Positions 54,726-64,000 of a DNA stretch of 64,000 nucleotides are shown here, one piece after another. The notes under the pieces are model-generated. The model had not been told where the DNA came from and ran no database searches. It worked only from the letters and a program-made list of their open reading frames with translations. The position numbers and the translations under genes are program-made. The DNA comes from DATMER01 sp963844885 (GTDB taxonomy: Bacteria > Acidobacteriota > Thermoanaerobaculia > Multivoradales > UBA5704), in assembly GCA_963844885.1 (NCBI GenBank), contig CAWJQA010000006.1, positions 124,001 to 188,000 on the forward strand, in the 5' to 3' direction. Each line of letters opens with the position of its first letter. Within the stretch, counting starts at the first letter, position 1.

Positions 54726-55187
54726 GTGAAACTCGGAGACGTACTGAAAAAGGAGCGGGAGCGCAAAAAGCTCTCCTTTTCGGAGACGGCCGCCCGTCTC
54801 GGGATTTCTGAGGAGCAATACGGCGAGATGGAGGGCGGAACCTCCCCGGCCGAGACCTGGGGTCCGCTCCTCGCCAGGATCGCGATCAAGCTGGAGACGC
54901 CGACGTCGCGCCTGCTGGCCGACAGCGGCAAGTCCGCCGACTGCAAGCCGGGCCAGGCGGGCGAGCTGATCCGGAAGCATCGCGAGCGCCGCCAGAAGAG
55001 CGTCGACCAGATGGCGGAGCAGCTCGAAATCCCGAAAGAGCAGTACGAAGAGATCGAAGCCGGAACGTCGGGAATCGAGGAGCACGGTCCGCGGCTTCTC
55101 CACTTCGCGGAGATCATCGAGCAGCCGGTGTTCAACCTGTTCTACCCCTGCGGCCTGCCGCTCGAGAAGCTCGACGATTATCCGTAG
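54726..55187 (+). CDS. Double XRE-type helix-turn-helix protein
   Basis: The 153-aa protein has two tandem Cro/C1-like HTH domains. The first is VKLGDVLKKERERKKLSFSE to YGEMEGGTSP (residues 1-45). The second is GELIRKHRERRQKSVDQMAE to YEEIEAGTSG (about 78-122). Each domain keeps the IPKEQYEEIEAG-type helix 4. Two HTH units in one chain could let a monomer bind a direct repeat. The GTG at 54726 has AGGAGG 5 nt upstream; an ATG at 54708 is the alternative. It is divergent from sbnA across a 271-bp gap, so it might regulate sbnAB, but there is no direct evidence. Confidence 0.78.
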   Translation: MKLGDVLKKERERKKLSFSETAARLGISEEQYGEMEGGTSPAETWGPLLARIAIKLETPTSRLLADSGKSADCKPGQAGELIRKHRERRQKSVDQMAEQLEIPKEQYEEIEAGTSGIEEHGPRLLHFAEIIEQPVFNLFYPCGLPLEKLDDYP

Positions 55188-55216
55188 TAACCCGGTCCCG
55201 GCGCCTGGTCCCGAAT

Positions 55217-55246
55217 CGGCCTGCTCCGGCAGGCCGTTTCCTTTTT
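55217..55246 (+). terminator. Intrinsic terminator after the double-XRE gene
   Basis: 8-bp perfect stem CGGCCTGC / GCAGGCCG with a TCCG loop, followed by TTTCCTTTTT. Confidence 0.8.
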
Positions 55247-55265
55247 CAACCGTTCTTCAGGAGCG

Positions 55266-58200
55266 ATGAGAGACATGCCGACCCCGTCCCGCCTTCGCCA
55301 GTGTTTTCACCGACTGGCCCTGCCCCTCGCCCTGCTGCTCTCCGCCGCCGCGGCCAATCCCGCCACTCCCGCCAAGCCGGCGCGCACTCTCGATCCCGAA
55401 CGCTGGAAGGCGTTGGCCTGGCGCGAGGTCGGGCCCTACCGTGGCGGCCGCTCGGATGCCGTCGCCGGCCTCCCCTCCAGCCGTGGCATCTACTACTTCG
55501 GAGCCACCGGCGGCGGCGTGTGGAAGACCCCGGACGGCGGGAGCTACCTGGAAGAACGTCTCCGACGGCTTCTTCGGCGGCTCGATCGGCGCCGTGGCCG
55601 TGTCGGAGTGGGATCCCAACGTGATCTACGCCGGCAGCGGCGAGGAGACCGTCCGCGGCAACGTCTCGCACGGCGACGGCATGTGGAAGTCGACCGACGC
55701 GGGCAAGACCTGGACGCACATCGGCCTGGAGGATTCGCGCCACATCGCGCGGATGCGGATCCATCCGAAGAACCCCGACCTGGTCTACGCCGCGGTGCTC
55801 GGCCATCTTTTCGGCCCGAGCCAGGAGCGCGGCGTCTACCGCAGCAAGGACGGCGGCAAGACCTGGGAGCGCGTCCTCTTCGTCAACGAGAACGCCGGGG
55901 CCGTCGACCTCGCGATGGATCCCACCAACCCGCGCATCCTCTACGCCGGCACCTGGCGCGTGCGCCGCACGCCGTACAGCCTGGAGAGCGGCGGCGCCGG
56001 CTCCGGCCTCTGGAAGAGCACCGACGGCGGCGACTCCTGGACCGAGCTGACCCGCAACCCCGGCCTGCCCAAGGGGACGGTGGGCGGTATCGGCATCATC
56101 GGCGTGGCCGTCTCTCCCAGCAACCCCGAGAACGTCTACGCCATCGTCGAGGCCGAGGACGGCGGCGTCTTCCGCTCGCGCGACGGCGGCAAAACGTGGA
56201 CGAAGACGAACGAGGATCGGGAGCTGCGCCAGCGCGCCTGGTACTACACCCGCATCTACGCCGATCCCAAGGACGAGGAGACGGTCTACGTCCTCAACGT
56301 CCGCTTCCACCGCTCCAAGGACGGCGGCAAGACCTTCTCCGCCATCCGCGTGCCGCACGGCGACAACCACGACCTGTGGATCGACCCCGCCGACCCGCTG
56401 CGGATGATCGAGGGCAACGACGGCGGCGCTGAACGTCAGCACCGACGGCGGCGAGAGCTGGACCCGGCAGGACAACCAGCCGACGGCGCAGATCTACCGC
56501 GTATCGACCGACAACGCACTTCCCCTACCGCCTCCTGGGTGCGCAGCAGGACAACTCGGCGCTGCGCATCCGTCAGCCGTCCGGACGGCCTCGGCCCCGA
56601 CTTCGAGGTCACGGCCGGCGGCGAGAGCGGCTACGTCGTGGCCGACCCCGAGAACCCGGACGTAATCTACGGCGGCTCGTACGGCGGATTCCTCCAGCGC
56701 TTCAACCACGCCACCGGCGAGCAGCGCGACGTCAACGTCTGGCCCGACGAGCCCGATGGGCTGGGGAGCGGAAGAGCTGAAGTACCGCTTCCAATGGAAC
56801 TTCCCCATCTTCTTCTCGCCGCACGACCCCAACACGCTCTACGCCGCGGCCAACGTCCTGTTCAAGAGCATCGACGAGGGCCAGACCTGGACCGCCATCT
56901 CCCCCGACCTCACCCGCAACGACAAGTCGACCCAGGCCTCTTCGGGCGGCCCGATCACCAAGGACAACACCTCGGTCGAGTACTACGGCACGATCTTCGC
57001 CGCGGCCGAGTCGCCGGTGGAGCCCGGCGTGATCTGGACCGGCTCCGACGACGGCCTGATTCAGGTTACCCGCGACGGCGGCAAGACCTGGAAGGACGTC
57101 ACGCCGTCCGGCATGCCGGAGTGGATGATGATCAACAGCGTCGAGCCCAGCCCGTACGAGAAGGGAGGGCTCTACGTCGCCGCCACGATGCTACAAGTCG
57201 GACGACTTCCGCCCCTACCTGTACAAGACGAGCGACTACGGCGCCACCTGGACCCGCATCGACCGCGGCATCGACCCGATGCATTTCACCCGCGTGGTGC
57301 GCGCCGACCCGGTGCTGCCGCGGCCTGCTCTACGCCGGCACCGAGCGCGGCGTCTACGTCTCTTTCGACGACGGCGGGCGCTGGCAGCCTCTGCAGCTCA
57401 ACCTGCCGATCGTGCCGGTCACCGACATGACGGTCAAGGGTGACGACCTGGTCGCCGCCACCCAGGGCCGGGGTTTCTGGATTCTCGGCGGCCTGGCCCT
57501 CCTGCGCCATCTTCCGGACAACCTGGCCGCGCAGTCGCCGCACCTGTTCGACCCCGTCCCCGCCTACCGCCTCCCGGACGGTTTCGGCGACGTTGGCGAC
57601 GGCGGGGCGATCTACTACTTCCTCGACAAGGCCCCCTCCGACAAGATCGCCAAGGAGGCCCGGCTCGAGATCCTCGACGGCGGCGGCAAGGTCTTGCGCT
57701 CCTTCCCCGGCAAACCCTCCGAGGCCGGTAAGCCCAAGGAGGAGGTCAAGGAGAAGGACGGCGAAGAGAAGGGCGCGGAGCCTGCCGAGCCTTCCCAGAA
57801 GGACGAAAAGAAGGAAACCAAGCAGAAGCCCAGGGAGGACGAGGAAAAGCAGAAGGCCCCCATGGAGGCCGGCCTCAACCGCTTCAACTGGGACCTTCTC
57901 TATGGCGCCGGCAAGACCTTCCCCGGATTGGTCCTCTGGAGCGGCGAGACCGTCCGTCCGTTCGTCGTGCCCGGCGAATACCAGGTGCGCCTGACCGTCG
58001 GCGGTATCGGCGGCGGCACCCGCACCGCCCACCTCCAGGTGCTCAAGGATCCGCGCTCGTCGGCCACCCTGCCGGACCTGCAGGCCCAGCACGAGTTCCT
58101 GATGTCGATCCGCGCCAAGCTCGACGAGACTCACGACGCCATCCGGCGCATCCGCGACGTGCGGGCGCAGCTCGACGGCATCAAGCAGCGTATGGAAGAC

Positions 58201-58557
58201 CAGGACGGCGACCACGCCAAGGTTCTCGACGCCGCCAAGGCCCTGGACGAGGCGATGACCAAGGTCGAGGAGGCGCTCTACCAGACGAAGAACCGGAGCC
58301 CCCAGGACCCGCTGAACTTCCCGGTGCGGCTCAACGACAAGCTGAACGCCCTGGGCGCGTCGGCCGCGATGGGCGACAACCGGCCCACGGACCAGGCCGT
58401 CCAGGTCCGGGATCAACTCGTCCAGGCCATCGACGCGCAGCTCGCGGCGCTCGCGCGGATCCTCACCCAGGATCTGCCCGCGTTCAACGAGCTGGCGAAG
58501 ACGGAGGGGGTTCCGGCGGTGATCCTCTCCCCTTCTCGGATAAAATCACAGCCATGA
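55266..58557 (+). pseudogene. Secreted VPS10/BNR-repeat propeller protein (multiple frameshifts)
   Basis: A protein of about 1090 residues in reconstruction, with a signal peptide and many BNR/Asp-box motifs (GGGVWKTPDGG, GMWKSTDAGKTW, GVYRSKDGGKTWERV, GLWKSTDGGDSW and more). These form one or two seven-bladed propellers typical of sortilin-like bacterial proteins. A Lys/Glu-rich linker (KEEVKEKDGEEKGAEPAEPS) and a helical C-terminal domain follow. Seven single-base insertions break the frame: near 55544, 56429, 56516, 56568, 56753, 57193 and 57323. Removing each restores family-typical sequence, for example DGGSTWKNVSDGFF and PDEPMGWGAEELKYRFQWN. The longest continuous frame is 55441-58557, but its middle 250 codons are out of register. 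The role is likely extracellular protein or glycan binding. The stop overlaps pepF. Confidence 0.75.
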
Positions 58558-60359
58558 CAACCACGACTGTGATGACCCCTCCCCGCTTCGCGGCCTACGA
58601 GCTGCGCGGCTGGGATCTATCGGAGCTGCTGCCGGAGCCGGCCGACGAGGCGATCCTGAGCCGCCTGGCCGAGATCGAAGGCGCCGTGGGCGCCTTCGAG
58701 GCGCGGCGCGGCGAGCTGCAACCGGAGATGTCCCCCGAAACATTCCTGGAGATCCTGCGCCAGTACGAGACGCTCGTCGAGCAGATGAACACGGTCTCGG
58801 GCTACGCCTCCCTCTGGTTCTCCGCCGACACCGGCAACTCGCAAGCCCTCACCTTCCGCAACCGCGTGCGCGCCGCGATGACCGCGGGCGGCAACCGCAT
58901 GCTGTTCTTCACGCTCTGGTGGCGGAGCCTCTCCGACGAGCAGGCCGAGCGCCTCCTGCCGGGCGGCCCCGAGCACGCCGACTACCTCCACTACCTGCGG
59001 GATCTCCGGCGCTTCAAGCCCCACACCCTGGACGAGAAGTCCGAGCAGATCATCAACGTCAAGGACGAGAACGGCATCGGCGCGGTCATGACGCTCTACT
59101 CCATGCTGACCAACCGGCTGGAGTACACGCTGGAGGTCGACGGCGAGACCCAGACCCTCACCCGCGACGCGCTGGTGAGCTTCGCCTTCTCGCCGCGGCC
59201 CGACCTGCGCGCCGCGGCCTACCAGGAGCTCTACCGGGTCTACGGCCGGGAGTCCACCATCCTCGGCCAGATCTACGTCAACCGGGTCCACGACTGGCAC
59301 GACGAAAACGTGGTCCTGCGCGGCCACCGCTCGCCCGTGTCGGTGCGCAACCTGGACAACGACATTCCGGACGAAGCGGTGCAGGTGCTGTTGGATACCA
59401 CGCGTGAGAACGCTCCGATCTTCCAGAGCTACTTCCGGCTGAAGGCCGGCTGGCTCGGCCTGGACCGCCTCCGGCGCTACGATCTCTACGCGCCGCTCGC
59501 CACGTCGGACCGCAGCGTTCCGTATGGCGACGCGGTGCAGTCGGTCCTCGAGACGTTCCACGCCTTCCATCCGCGCTTCGCGCAGATGGCCGAGCGGGTG
59601 TTCGCCGAGGATCACCTCGACGGCGAGATCCGCAAGGGCAAGCGAGGCGGCGCATTCTGCTCGACCGTGCTCCCCCGCTTCACGCCCTGGGTGCTGGTCA
59701 ACTACGCCGGCCGGGTGCGGGACGTGGCGACGCTCGCCCACGAGCTCGGGCACGCGATCCACAGCATGCTGGCCGAGCACCACTCGATCCTCACCCAGCA
59801 CGCCTCGCTGCCGCTGGCCGAGACCGCCTCGGTCTTCGGCGAGATGCTGATGACCGACCGCCTGCTGCGGGAGGAGTCCGACCCGCTCGCCCGCCGCGAG
59901 CTGTTGGCCGCGGCCGTGGACGACGTCTACGCCACGGTACTGCGGCAAGCCTACTTCGTGCTCTTCGAGCAGGAGGCCCACGAGGCGATCCTGGCGGGCC
60001 GCTCGGTCGAGGACATCAGCGAGATGTACATCGGCAAGCTGGTGGAGCAGTTCGGCGACAGCGTGGAGATCCCGCCGGAGTTTCGCTACGAGTGGCTGTC
60101 GATCCCGCACCTCTTCCAGACGCCGTTCTACTGCTACGCCTACAGCTTCGGCCAGCTCCTGGTGCTGGCGCTCTACCGCCGCTTCCAGGAGGAGGGCGAA
60201 GCCTTCAAGCCGGGCTACCTGCGGCTCCTCTCCTACGGCGGCTCGGCCCGGCCGGAGGCGATCCTCAAGGAGGTCGGCATCGACATGACCGACCGCGCCT
60301 TCTGGCAGGGCGGCTTCGACCTGGTGCGGGAGAGGATCGACGAGATGGAGCGGCTGTAG
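58554..60359 (+). CDS. pepF: Oligoendopeptidase F (M3 family)
   Basis: The 601-aa cytoplasmic zinc peptidase cleaves short peptides. Zinc motif LAHELGHAIHSML near residue 400 (HELGH), with the downstream Glu ligand in LPLAETASVFGEMLM. Length is typical of PepF. No signal peptide is present. The ATG at 58554 overlaps the upstream stop as ATGA. TAAAAT lies 7 nt before the ATG, so it may also have its own leaderless promoter. It is intact, in contrast to its upstream neighbour. Confidence 0.93.
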   Translation: MTTTTVMTPPRFAAYELRGWDLSELLPEPADEAILSRLAEIEGAVGAFEARRGELQPEMSPETFLEILRQYETLVEQMNTVSGYASLWFSADTGNSQALTFRNRVRAAMTAGGNRMLFFTLWWRSLSDEQAERLLPGGPEHADYLHYLRDLRRFKPHTLDEKSEQIINVKDENGIGAVMTLYSMLTNRLEYTLEVDGETQTLTRDALVSFAFSPRPDLRAAAYQELYRVYGRESTILGQIYVNRVHDWHDENVVLRGHRSPVSVRNLDNDIPDEAVQVLLDTTRENAPIFQSYFRLKAGWLGLDRLRRYDLYAPLATSDRSVPYGDAVQSVLETFHAFHPRFAQMAERVFAEDHLDGEIRKGKRGGAFCSTVLPRFTPWVLVNYAGRVRDVATLAHELGHAIHSMLAEHHSILTQHASLPLAETASVFGEMLMTDRLLREESDPLARRELLAAAVDDVYATVLRQAYFVLFEQEAHEAILAGRSVEDISEMYIGKLVEQFGDSVEIPPEFRYEWLSIPHLFQTPFYCYAYSFGQLLVLALYRRFQEEGEAFKPGYLRLLSYGGSARPEAILKEVGIDMTDRAFWQGGFDLVRERIDEMERL

Positions 60360-60397
60360 GACGCTACGGAATTGCGGAGAAGAGGGAGAAGAGATCG

Positions 60398-62383
60398 ATG
60401 AACGCTTTCAGATTGCGGTCCCTCTGGATGGCCGCCTTGGCTCTGCTCTTGGCGGGCTCGGTACCGGCCACGGCGCAGCAGCCGGCCGCCCACCCGCTCG
60501 ACCCGCTGAGCGGCGACGAGATGCGGGCCGCGGTCCGCGCGCTCAAAGACCGGCCCGGATTTCCGGCGGATGGCCGCTTCGCCATCCTGACCCTGAACGA
60601 TCCTCCCAAACAGGAGATCCTGGACTACCGCGGCGGCCCGTCGTTCACCCGCCAGGCCTTCGCCGTCGTCTATGGCCGGTCGCAGAACAAGACGTTCGAG
60701 GCCCTGGTAAACGTCAAGGACCCCGGGCATCCGAAGGTCGACTCGTGGCGCGAGGTGCCGGGCGTGCAGCCGCTGGTGCTCGAAGAGGAGGGTGATCTGA
60801 TCGAAGAGATCCTGCGCGGGAATGACGGCTGGAACGCCGCTCTCAAAAAGCGCGGGATCGATCCCGACGACGCGCAGATCGACTACTGGGCGGTGGGCAC
60901 GGTGCCCGCGAAATACCGCGGGCGGCGGCTCTTGCGTGGCTTGACGTTCTTCCAGGGCGACGCCGCGAACTTCTACGGGCAGCCGATCGAAGGGCTCGAC
61001 GCCCTGGTGGACCTCAACAGCGGCGAGGTGCTCGAGCTGACGGCGTTCGACGATCCGCCGAAGCTGCCGGAGCGCGGCCAGGATTTCGACGAGGATTCCA
61101 TCCGCCGGAGCCTCGGCAAGCTGCGCGAGGCCCCCAAGCCGCTTTCCATCACCCAGCCCCAGGGTACCAGCTTCGAGCTGCGCGGCAACGAGGTACGCTG
61201 GCAAAAGTGGCGGTTCCGCTACCTGATGCATCCGCGGGAAGGTCTCGTTCTCTACCTGGTGAGCTACGACGATCCGGCGGGCAAGCCGCAGCCGGTGCTC
61301 TACCGCGCGTCGTTCTCCGAAATGGCCGTGCCCTACGGCGATCCGGCCGGGAACTGGAACTGGCGGTGCGCCTTCGACGTCGGTGAATACGGCGTGGGCA
61401 AGGGCGCGGGCTCGATCGAGGCCAAGCTCGACGCCCCCGAAAACGCCGTGCTCCTCGATTCGGTCTTCGCCAACGACTTCGGCCGGCCGGTCATCTACCA
61501 GGATACGGTCGGGATCTTCGAACGGGACGGCGGCATTTTGTGGAAACACCGGGAGACGGGCGGCGATCAGCAGAACAACGAGTCGCGCCGGGCACGGGAG
61601 CTGGTGATCTTCACCATCGCCACGGTGGGCAACTACGACTATTCGATCAGTTGGATCTTCCGCCAGGACGGGGCGATCGAGGTGGAGGCGGGCTTGAGCG
61701 GCATCATGCTGCCCAAGGGGGTGCTCCAGGAAACCCACTCGCACGACGCCAACGGCCACCTCGTGGCGCGCCGGGTGGTCGCACCGCACCACCAGCACAT
61801 CCTCAACTTCCGGCTGGATTTCGACGTGTACGGCACCGCCAACTCGGTGGCGGAGATGAACACCCATTCCATGCCGCCGGGGCCGGACAATCCGGCCGGC
61901 AACGGCATCGTGATGGAAGAAAAGGTTCTGCCACGCGAGCAGGATGCGGAGAGGGACATCAGCCTGCCCGACGCCCGCGCCTGGCGGGTTCTCAACCCGG
62001 GAGAGAAAAACGGGCTCGGCTACGAGCGCGGCTACATCCTGGTCCCCGGTCCGAATTCAGTGCCCTATCCCCTCCCCGATTCGCTGGCGCGGAAGCGGGC
62101 GGGCTTCATGAATCACCATGTCTGGGTGACCCGCTACAAGCCGGGAGAGCTTTATGCCGGCGGCGACTATCCGAACCAGAGCGAAGGCGGCGACGGGCTG
62201 CCCCGCTACGTCGCGGGCAACGAGCCGATCGAAAATTCCGACCTGGTGCTGTGGTACACGATGAACGTCACCCACATCCCGCGGCCGGAAGAGTGGCCGG
62301 TCATGCCGACCACCCGCATCGGTTTCAAGTTGATCCCGGCCGGTTTCTTCGAGCAGAACCCCGCTCTGGACGTGCCGAAGTAG
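60398..62383 (+). CDS. Copper-containing (TPQ) primary amine oxidase
   Basis: The 661-aa secreted enzyme oxidatively deaminates primary amines, producing aldehyde, ammonia and peroxide. The signal peptide runs to about VPATAQ. The topaquinone precursor Tyr is in TVGNYDYSISW (consensus N-Y-D/E). The copper ligands are His in APHHQHILNFRLD (H-x-H) and a later His in MNHHVWVTRY. The catalytic-base Asp region is around VYQDTVG-like VIYQDTVGIFERDGG. Length matches bacterial enzymes. AGGGAGAAGAG precedes the ATG. It follows pepF by 38 bp, so peptide and amine catabolism may be linked. Confidence 0.93.
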   Translation: MNAFRLRSLWMAALALLLAGSVPATAQQPAAHPLDPLSGDEMRAAVRALKDRPGFPADGRFAILTLNDPPKQEILDYRGGPSFTRQAFAVVYGRSQNKTFEALVNVKDPGHPKVDSWREVPGVQPLVLEEEGDLIEEILRGNDGWNAALKKRGIDPDDAQIDYWAVGTVPAKYRGRRLLRGLTFFQGDAANFYGQPIEGLDALVDLNSGEVLELTAFDDPPKLPERGQDFDEDSIRRSLGKLREAPKPLSITQPQGTSFELRGNEVRWQKWRFRYLMHPREGLVLYLVSYDDPAGKPQPVLYRASFSEMAVPYGDPAGNWNWRCAFDVGEYGVGKGAGSIEAKLDAPENAVLLDSVFANDFGRPVIYQDTVGIFERDGGILWKHRETGGDQQNNESRRARELVIFTIATVGNYDYSISWIFRQDGAIEVEAGLSGIMLPKGVLQETHSHDANGHLVARRVVAPHHQHILNFRLDFDVYGTANSVAEMNTHSMPPGPDNPAGNGIVMEEKVLPREQDAERDISLPDARAWRVLNPGEKNGLGYERGYILVPGPNSVPYPLPDSLARKRAGFMNHHVWVTRYKPGELYAGGDYPNQSEGGDGLPRYVAGNEPIENSDLVLWYTMNVTHIPRPEEWPVMPTTRIGFKLIPAGFFEQNPALDVPK

Positions 62384-62392
62384 GACCCGCGC

Positions 62393-63157
62393 TCACTCGC
62401 CGAGGATCAGGAAGCCGTACTTCCGAAAAACGGCGAGCGCCGCGGACGATTCGAGATAAGCGAGGAACTTGCGCGCCGCGGCCGGTTGCTCCGCTTCGGC
62501 CAGGACGGCGAAGGGATAGGAGATGGCCGGACCCTCGGCGCGCGGAACTTCGTGAGCGATGCGGATTTTCTTCGCGATGGCCGCGTCCGTCTTGTACACG
62601 ATCCCCACGTCGACGTTGCCCGACTCGACGGCGGCCAGGGCGGCGCGCACGTTTTCGGTCGGGACGACGCGGTCGATCACCCGGCTCCAGATCCCCAGCT
62701 TGCGCAGGTATTCCTTGGCGTAGATGCCGGCCGGCACGGACTGCGGCTCGGCCAGCGCGATGGCACGGATGCCGGGTGCGGCGAGATCCTTCGCGTCCGA
62801 GATCTTCAGGCTCGAATCGTCGGGTACCACGATCACCAGAGTGTTCGAAAGCACGCTGCGGCGCGTCCCCGGCAGGAGAAGCTTCTTCTTCTCCAGGGAA
62901 TTCATCTTCTCCTCGTCGGCTGACAGGAAGAGGTCCGCGGGCGCCCCCTCCTGGATCTGCCGCGCGAGGGCGCTCGACGCTCCGAGGTTCAGGACGATCC
63001 GGTCGCCTTCGCTCCTCTCGTAGGTGGCGGCGATCTCCCGCAGGGCGTCGGTGAGGCTGGCGGCCGCGAACACCTGGACTTCGACGGCGCGGGCGGCCGC
63101 GGGAAGCAGCGCGGCGAGGAGCGCGATCAGCGCGAGAGTCGTCAACGTTTTTCTCAT
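62393..63157 (-). CDS. modA: Molybdate ABC transporter substrate-binding protein
   Basis: The 254-aa periplasmic protein has a signal peptide (MRKTLTTLALIALLAALLPA). The ModA pattern is clear: VQVFAAASLTDALREIAATY, LNLGASSALARQIQEGAPAD (oxyanion-binding Ser residues), and VESGNVDVGIVYKTDA. It binds molybdate or tungstate for a ModBC transporter, which is not in the window. It lies 23 bp downstream of the porin gene on the same strand, with AAGGGACG before its ATG, so the two are probably one transcript. Confidence 0.92.
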   Translation of the reverse strand: MRKTLTTLALIALLAALLPAAARAVEVQVFAAASLTDALREIAATYERSEGDRIVLNLGASSALARQIQEGAPADLFLSADEEKMNSLEKKKLLLPGTRRSVLSNTLVIVVPDDSSLKISDAKDLAAPGIRAIALAEPQSVPAGIYAKEYLRKLGIWSRVIDRVVPTENVRAALAAVESGNVDVGIVYKTDAAIAKKIRIAHEVPRAEGPAISYPFAVLAEAEQPAAARKFLAYLESSAALAVFRKYGFLILGE

Positions 63158-63180
63158 CGTGCGTCCCTTCCGGGCAGGCT

Positions 63181-64000
63181 TCAGAAGATGACCTGGAAAC
63201 GCGCCAGAACCTTGTCCTGGTTGTCCTGATCCTCGATGCGGGTCCGCAGATAGTTGAGGCCGAGCTTCAGATCATGGCCTTTCAACATCCAGTTCAATCC
63301 GAGGGTGTCGGTCTGCGTCGTATCGTTCGGGAGCTCGTCGCGCGGATCGAAGGTCTCGTGCTTCGCGACGACCTGGAGCTTGTCGGGGATGACGAAGAGC
63401 GAGCCCTGGGCGTACCACCCTTTCGACTCGATCCGGCGCAGCGGCCGGCGCGAGTCCGGCTCCCATTTCGTCTGGAGGGCCTCCACCCAGAGATCCACCG
63501 GCCCCCATTGAATCTGGGTGTCGAGGCCGTAGCCCACGCGTTTGCCCGAGAAGATGCCGTCGCGGTCGGGCGTGGCCGGTGTCGAGTCGAAACCGAATTC
63601 CGACCCCGGGGAGACGTTGGTGTCGTCGGACGAGTAGGCGTTGCCACCCAGACTCCAGCTTCCCCTCCGGTTCAGCACCTTGCCCTGCCAGGGAATCCCG
63701 GACAGGCGGCCCGCGACCAGGAAGCGGTCGTCGTCGTTGAAATTGTTGTTGGCGCCGTTGCCGTTGAAGGCGCCCACCGCGTAGGTCAGGCGTTTCTCCA
63801 GGAAATCGCCGCCGGCTTGGACGCCCAACTGGCGGCCGAGGGTGAGGCGGTCGTTGACGAGGCTCCGCTCCAGCGCGAGCAGGCGCGGATCGCTGTAGAT
63901 CTGTTCGAAGCCGTACGGAGTCTTGAACTGGCCGAAGCGAATATTGGCGCCGGGATGGCGGTTCCAGGTCACGTAGGCGTCGGTGAGCTGGGCGCGCAGG
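63181..64000 (-). CDS. Phosphate-selective-type porin, partial
   Basis: At least 273 residues of an outer-membrane porin (OprO/OprP-like). The N-terminal part lies beyond the window edge; the frame is open to 64000. Features seen are RFGQFKTPYGFEQIYSDPRL, ERSLVNDRLTLGRQLGVQAG, VGAFNGNGANNNFNDDDRF and alternating beta-strands to a C-terminal Phe (RFQVIF), the usual barrel-assembly signal. It probably passes anions; placement upstream of modA suggests oxyanion uptake, possibly molybdate. Confidence 0.85.
   Translation of the reverse strand, partial: LRAQLTDAYVTWNRHPGANIRFGQFKTPYGFEQIYSDPRLLALERSLVNDRLTLGRQLGVQAGGDFLEKRLTYAVGAFNGNGANNNFNDDDRFLVAGRLSGIPWQGKVLNRRGSWSLGGNAYSSDDTNVSPGSEFGFDSTPATPDRDGIFSGKRVGYGLDTQIQWGPVDLWVEALQTKWEPDSRRPLRRIESKGWYAQGSLFVIPDKLQVVAKHETFDPRDELPNDTTQTDTLGLNWMLKGHDLKLGLNYLRTRIEDQDNQDKVLARFQVIF

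Overview
The window looks like chromosomal DNA of a GC-rich (roughly two-thirds G+C), Gram-negative heterotroph. Evidence for an outer membrane is a BamA/TamA-like barrel protein, a phosphate-selective-type porin and a lipobox protein. The mix of secreted peptidases (M1, M3, M16, M28, DUF885), a VPS10/BNR-propeller protein, a DUF4038 glycosidase-like protein, ChaN, SbnA/SbnB and many TPR proteins resembles Acidobacteriota, perhaps Thermoanaerobaculia. That placement is inference from family content, not from a marker tree.

Layout. 1-8 kb is housekeeping: dnaE, then pgsA, a TPR lipoprotein, hfq and miaA in a tight overlapping minus-strand run, and a divergent ChaN-PDZ protein. 8-14.7 kb is an accessory regulatory island: three TPR proteins with N-terminal Cys/His clusters (two of them a tandem duplication), a small secreted protein with three DPNG/DPDG motifs, and two XRE-like HTH genes with a truncated copy between them. 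14.8-16.8 kb is an IS3-family element lying between two blocks of the same 42-bp tandem repeat. 16.9-24.1 kb holds large secreted proteins: a frameshifted DUF4038 protein and a mosaic tandem pair of propeller/FG-GAP-like proteins. 24.4-33 kb has a small conserved-looking protein, tRNA-Leu(UAA), an M28 peptidase, an M16 pair, fhs and a DUF885 peptidase. 33-42 kb has an LtaS-like sulfatase, an outer-membrane barrel protein, an OmpR-type two-component pair and a CheB/CheR/PAS/histidine-kinase hybrid whose receiver is out of frame. 42-50.6 kb has an ABC-2 permease/M1 peptidase fusion, vapBC, a 250-bp array of 21-bp repeats, a sulfotransferase, a secreted propeller-like protein, an EamA transporter and an alpha/beta hydrolase. 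50.7-64 kb has a DUF4388/TPR protein, the sbnAB pair for L-2,3-diaminopropionate, a double-XRE protein, a heavily frameshifted VPS10/BNR protein, pepF, a copper amine oxidase, modA and a porin that runs off the end.

Two genome-style traits recur. First, tandem repeats with periods divisible by three are common: 9 bp at gene ends and in intergenic inverted arrays, 21 bp upstream of vapBC, and 42 bp around the IS. Second, several genes have a TANNNT hexamer 6-7 nt before the ATG and no Shine-Dalgarno, which suggests leaderless transcription. Several large genes carry single-base frameshifts that are nearly all insertions and are clustered. They may be sequence errors or real decay, so frameshifted genes are described over their full reconstructed extent.
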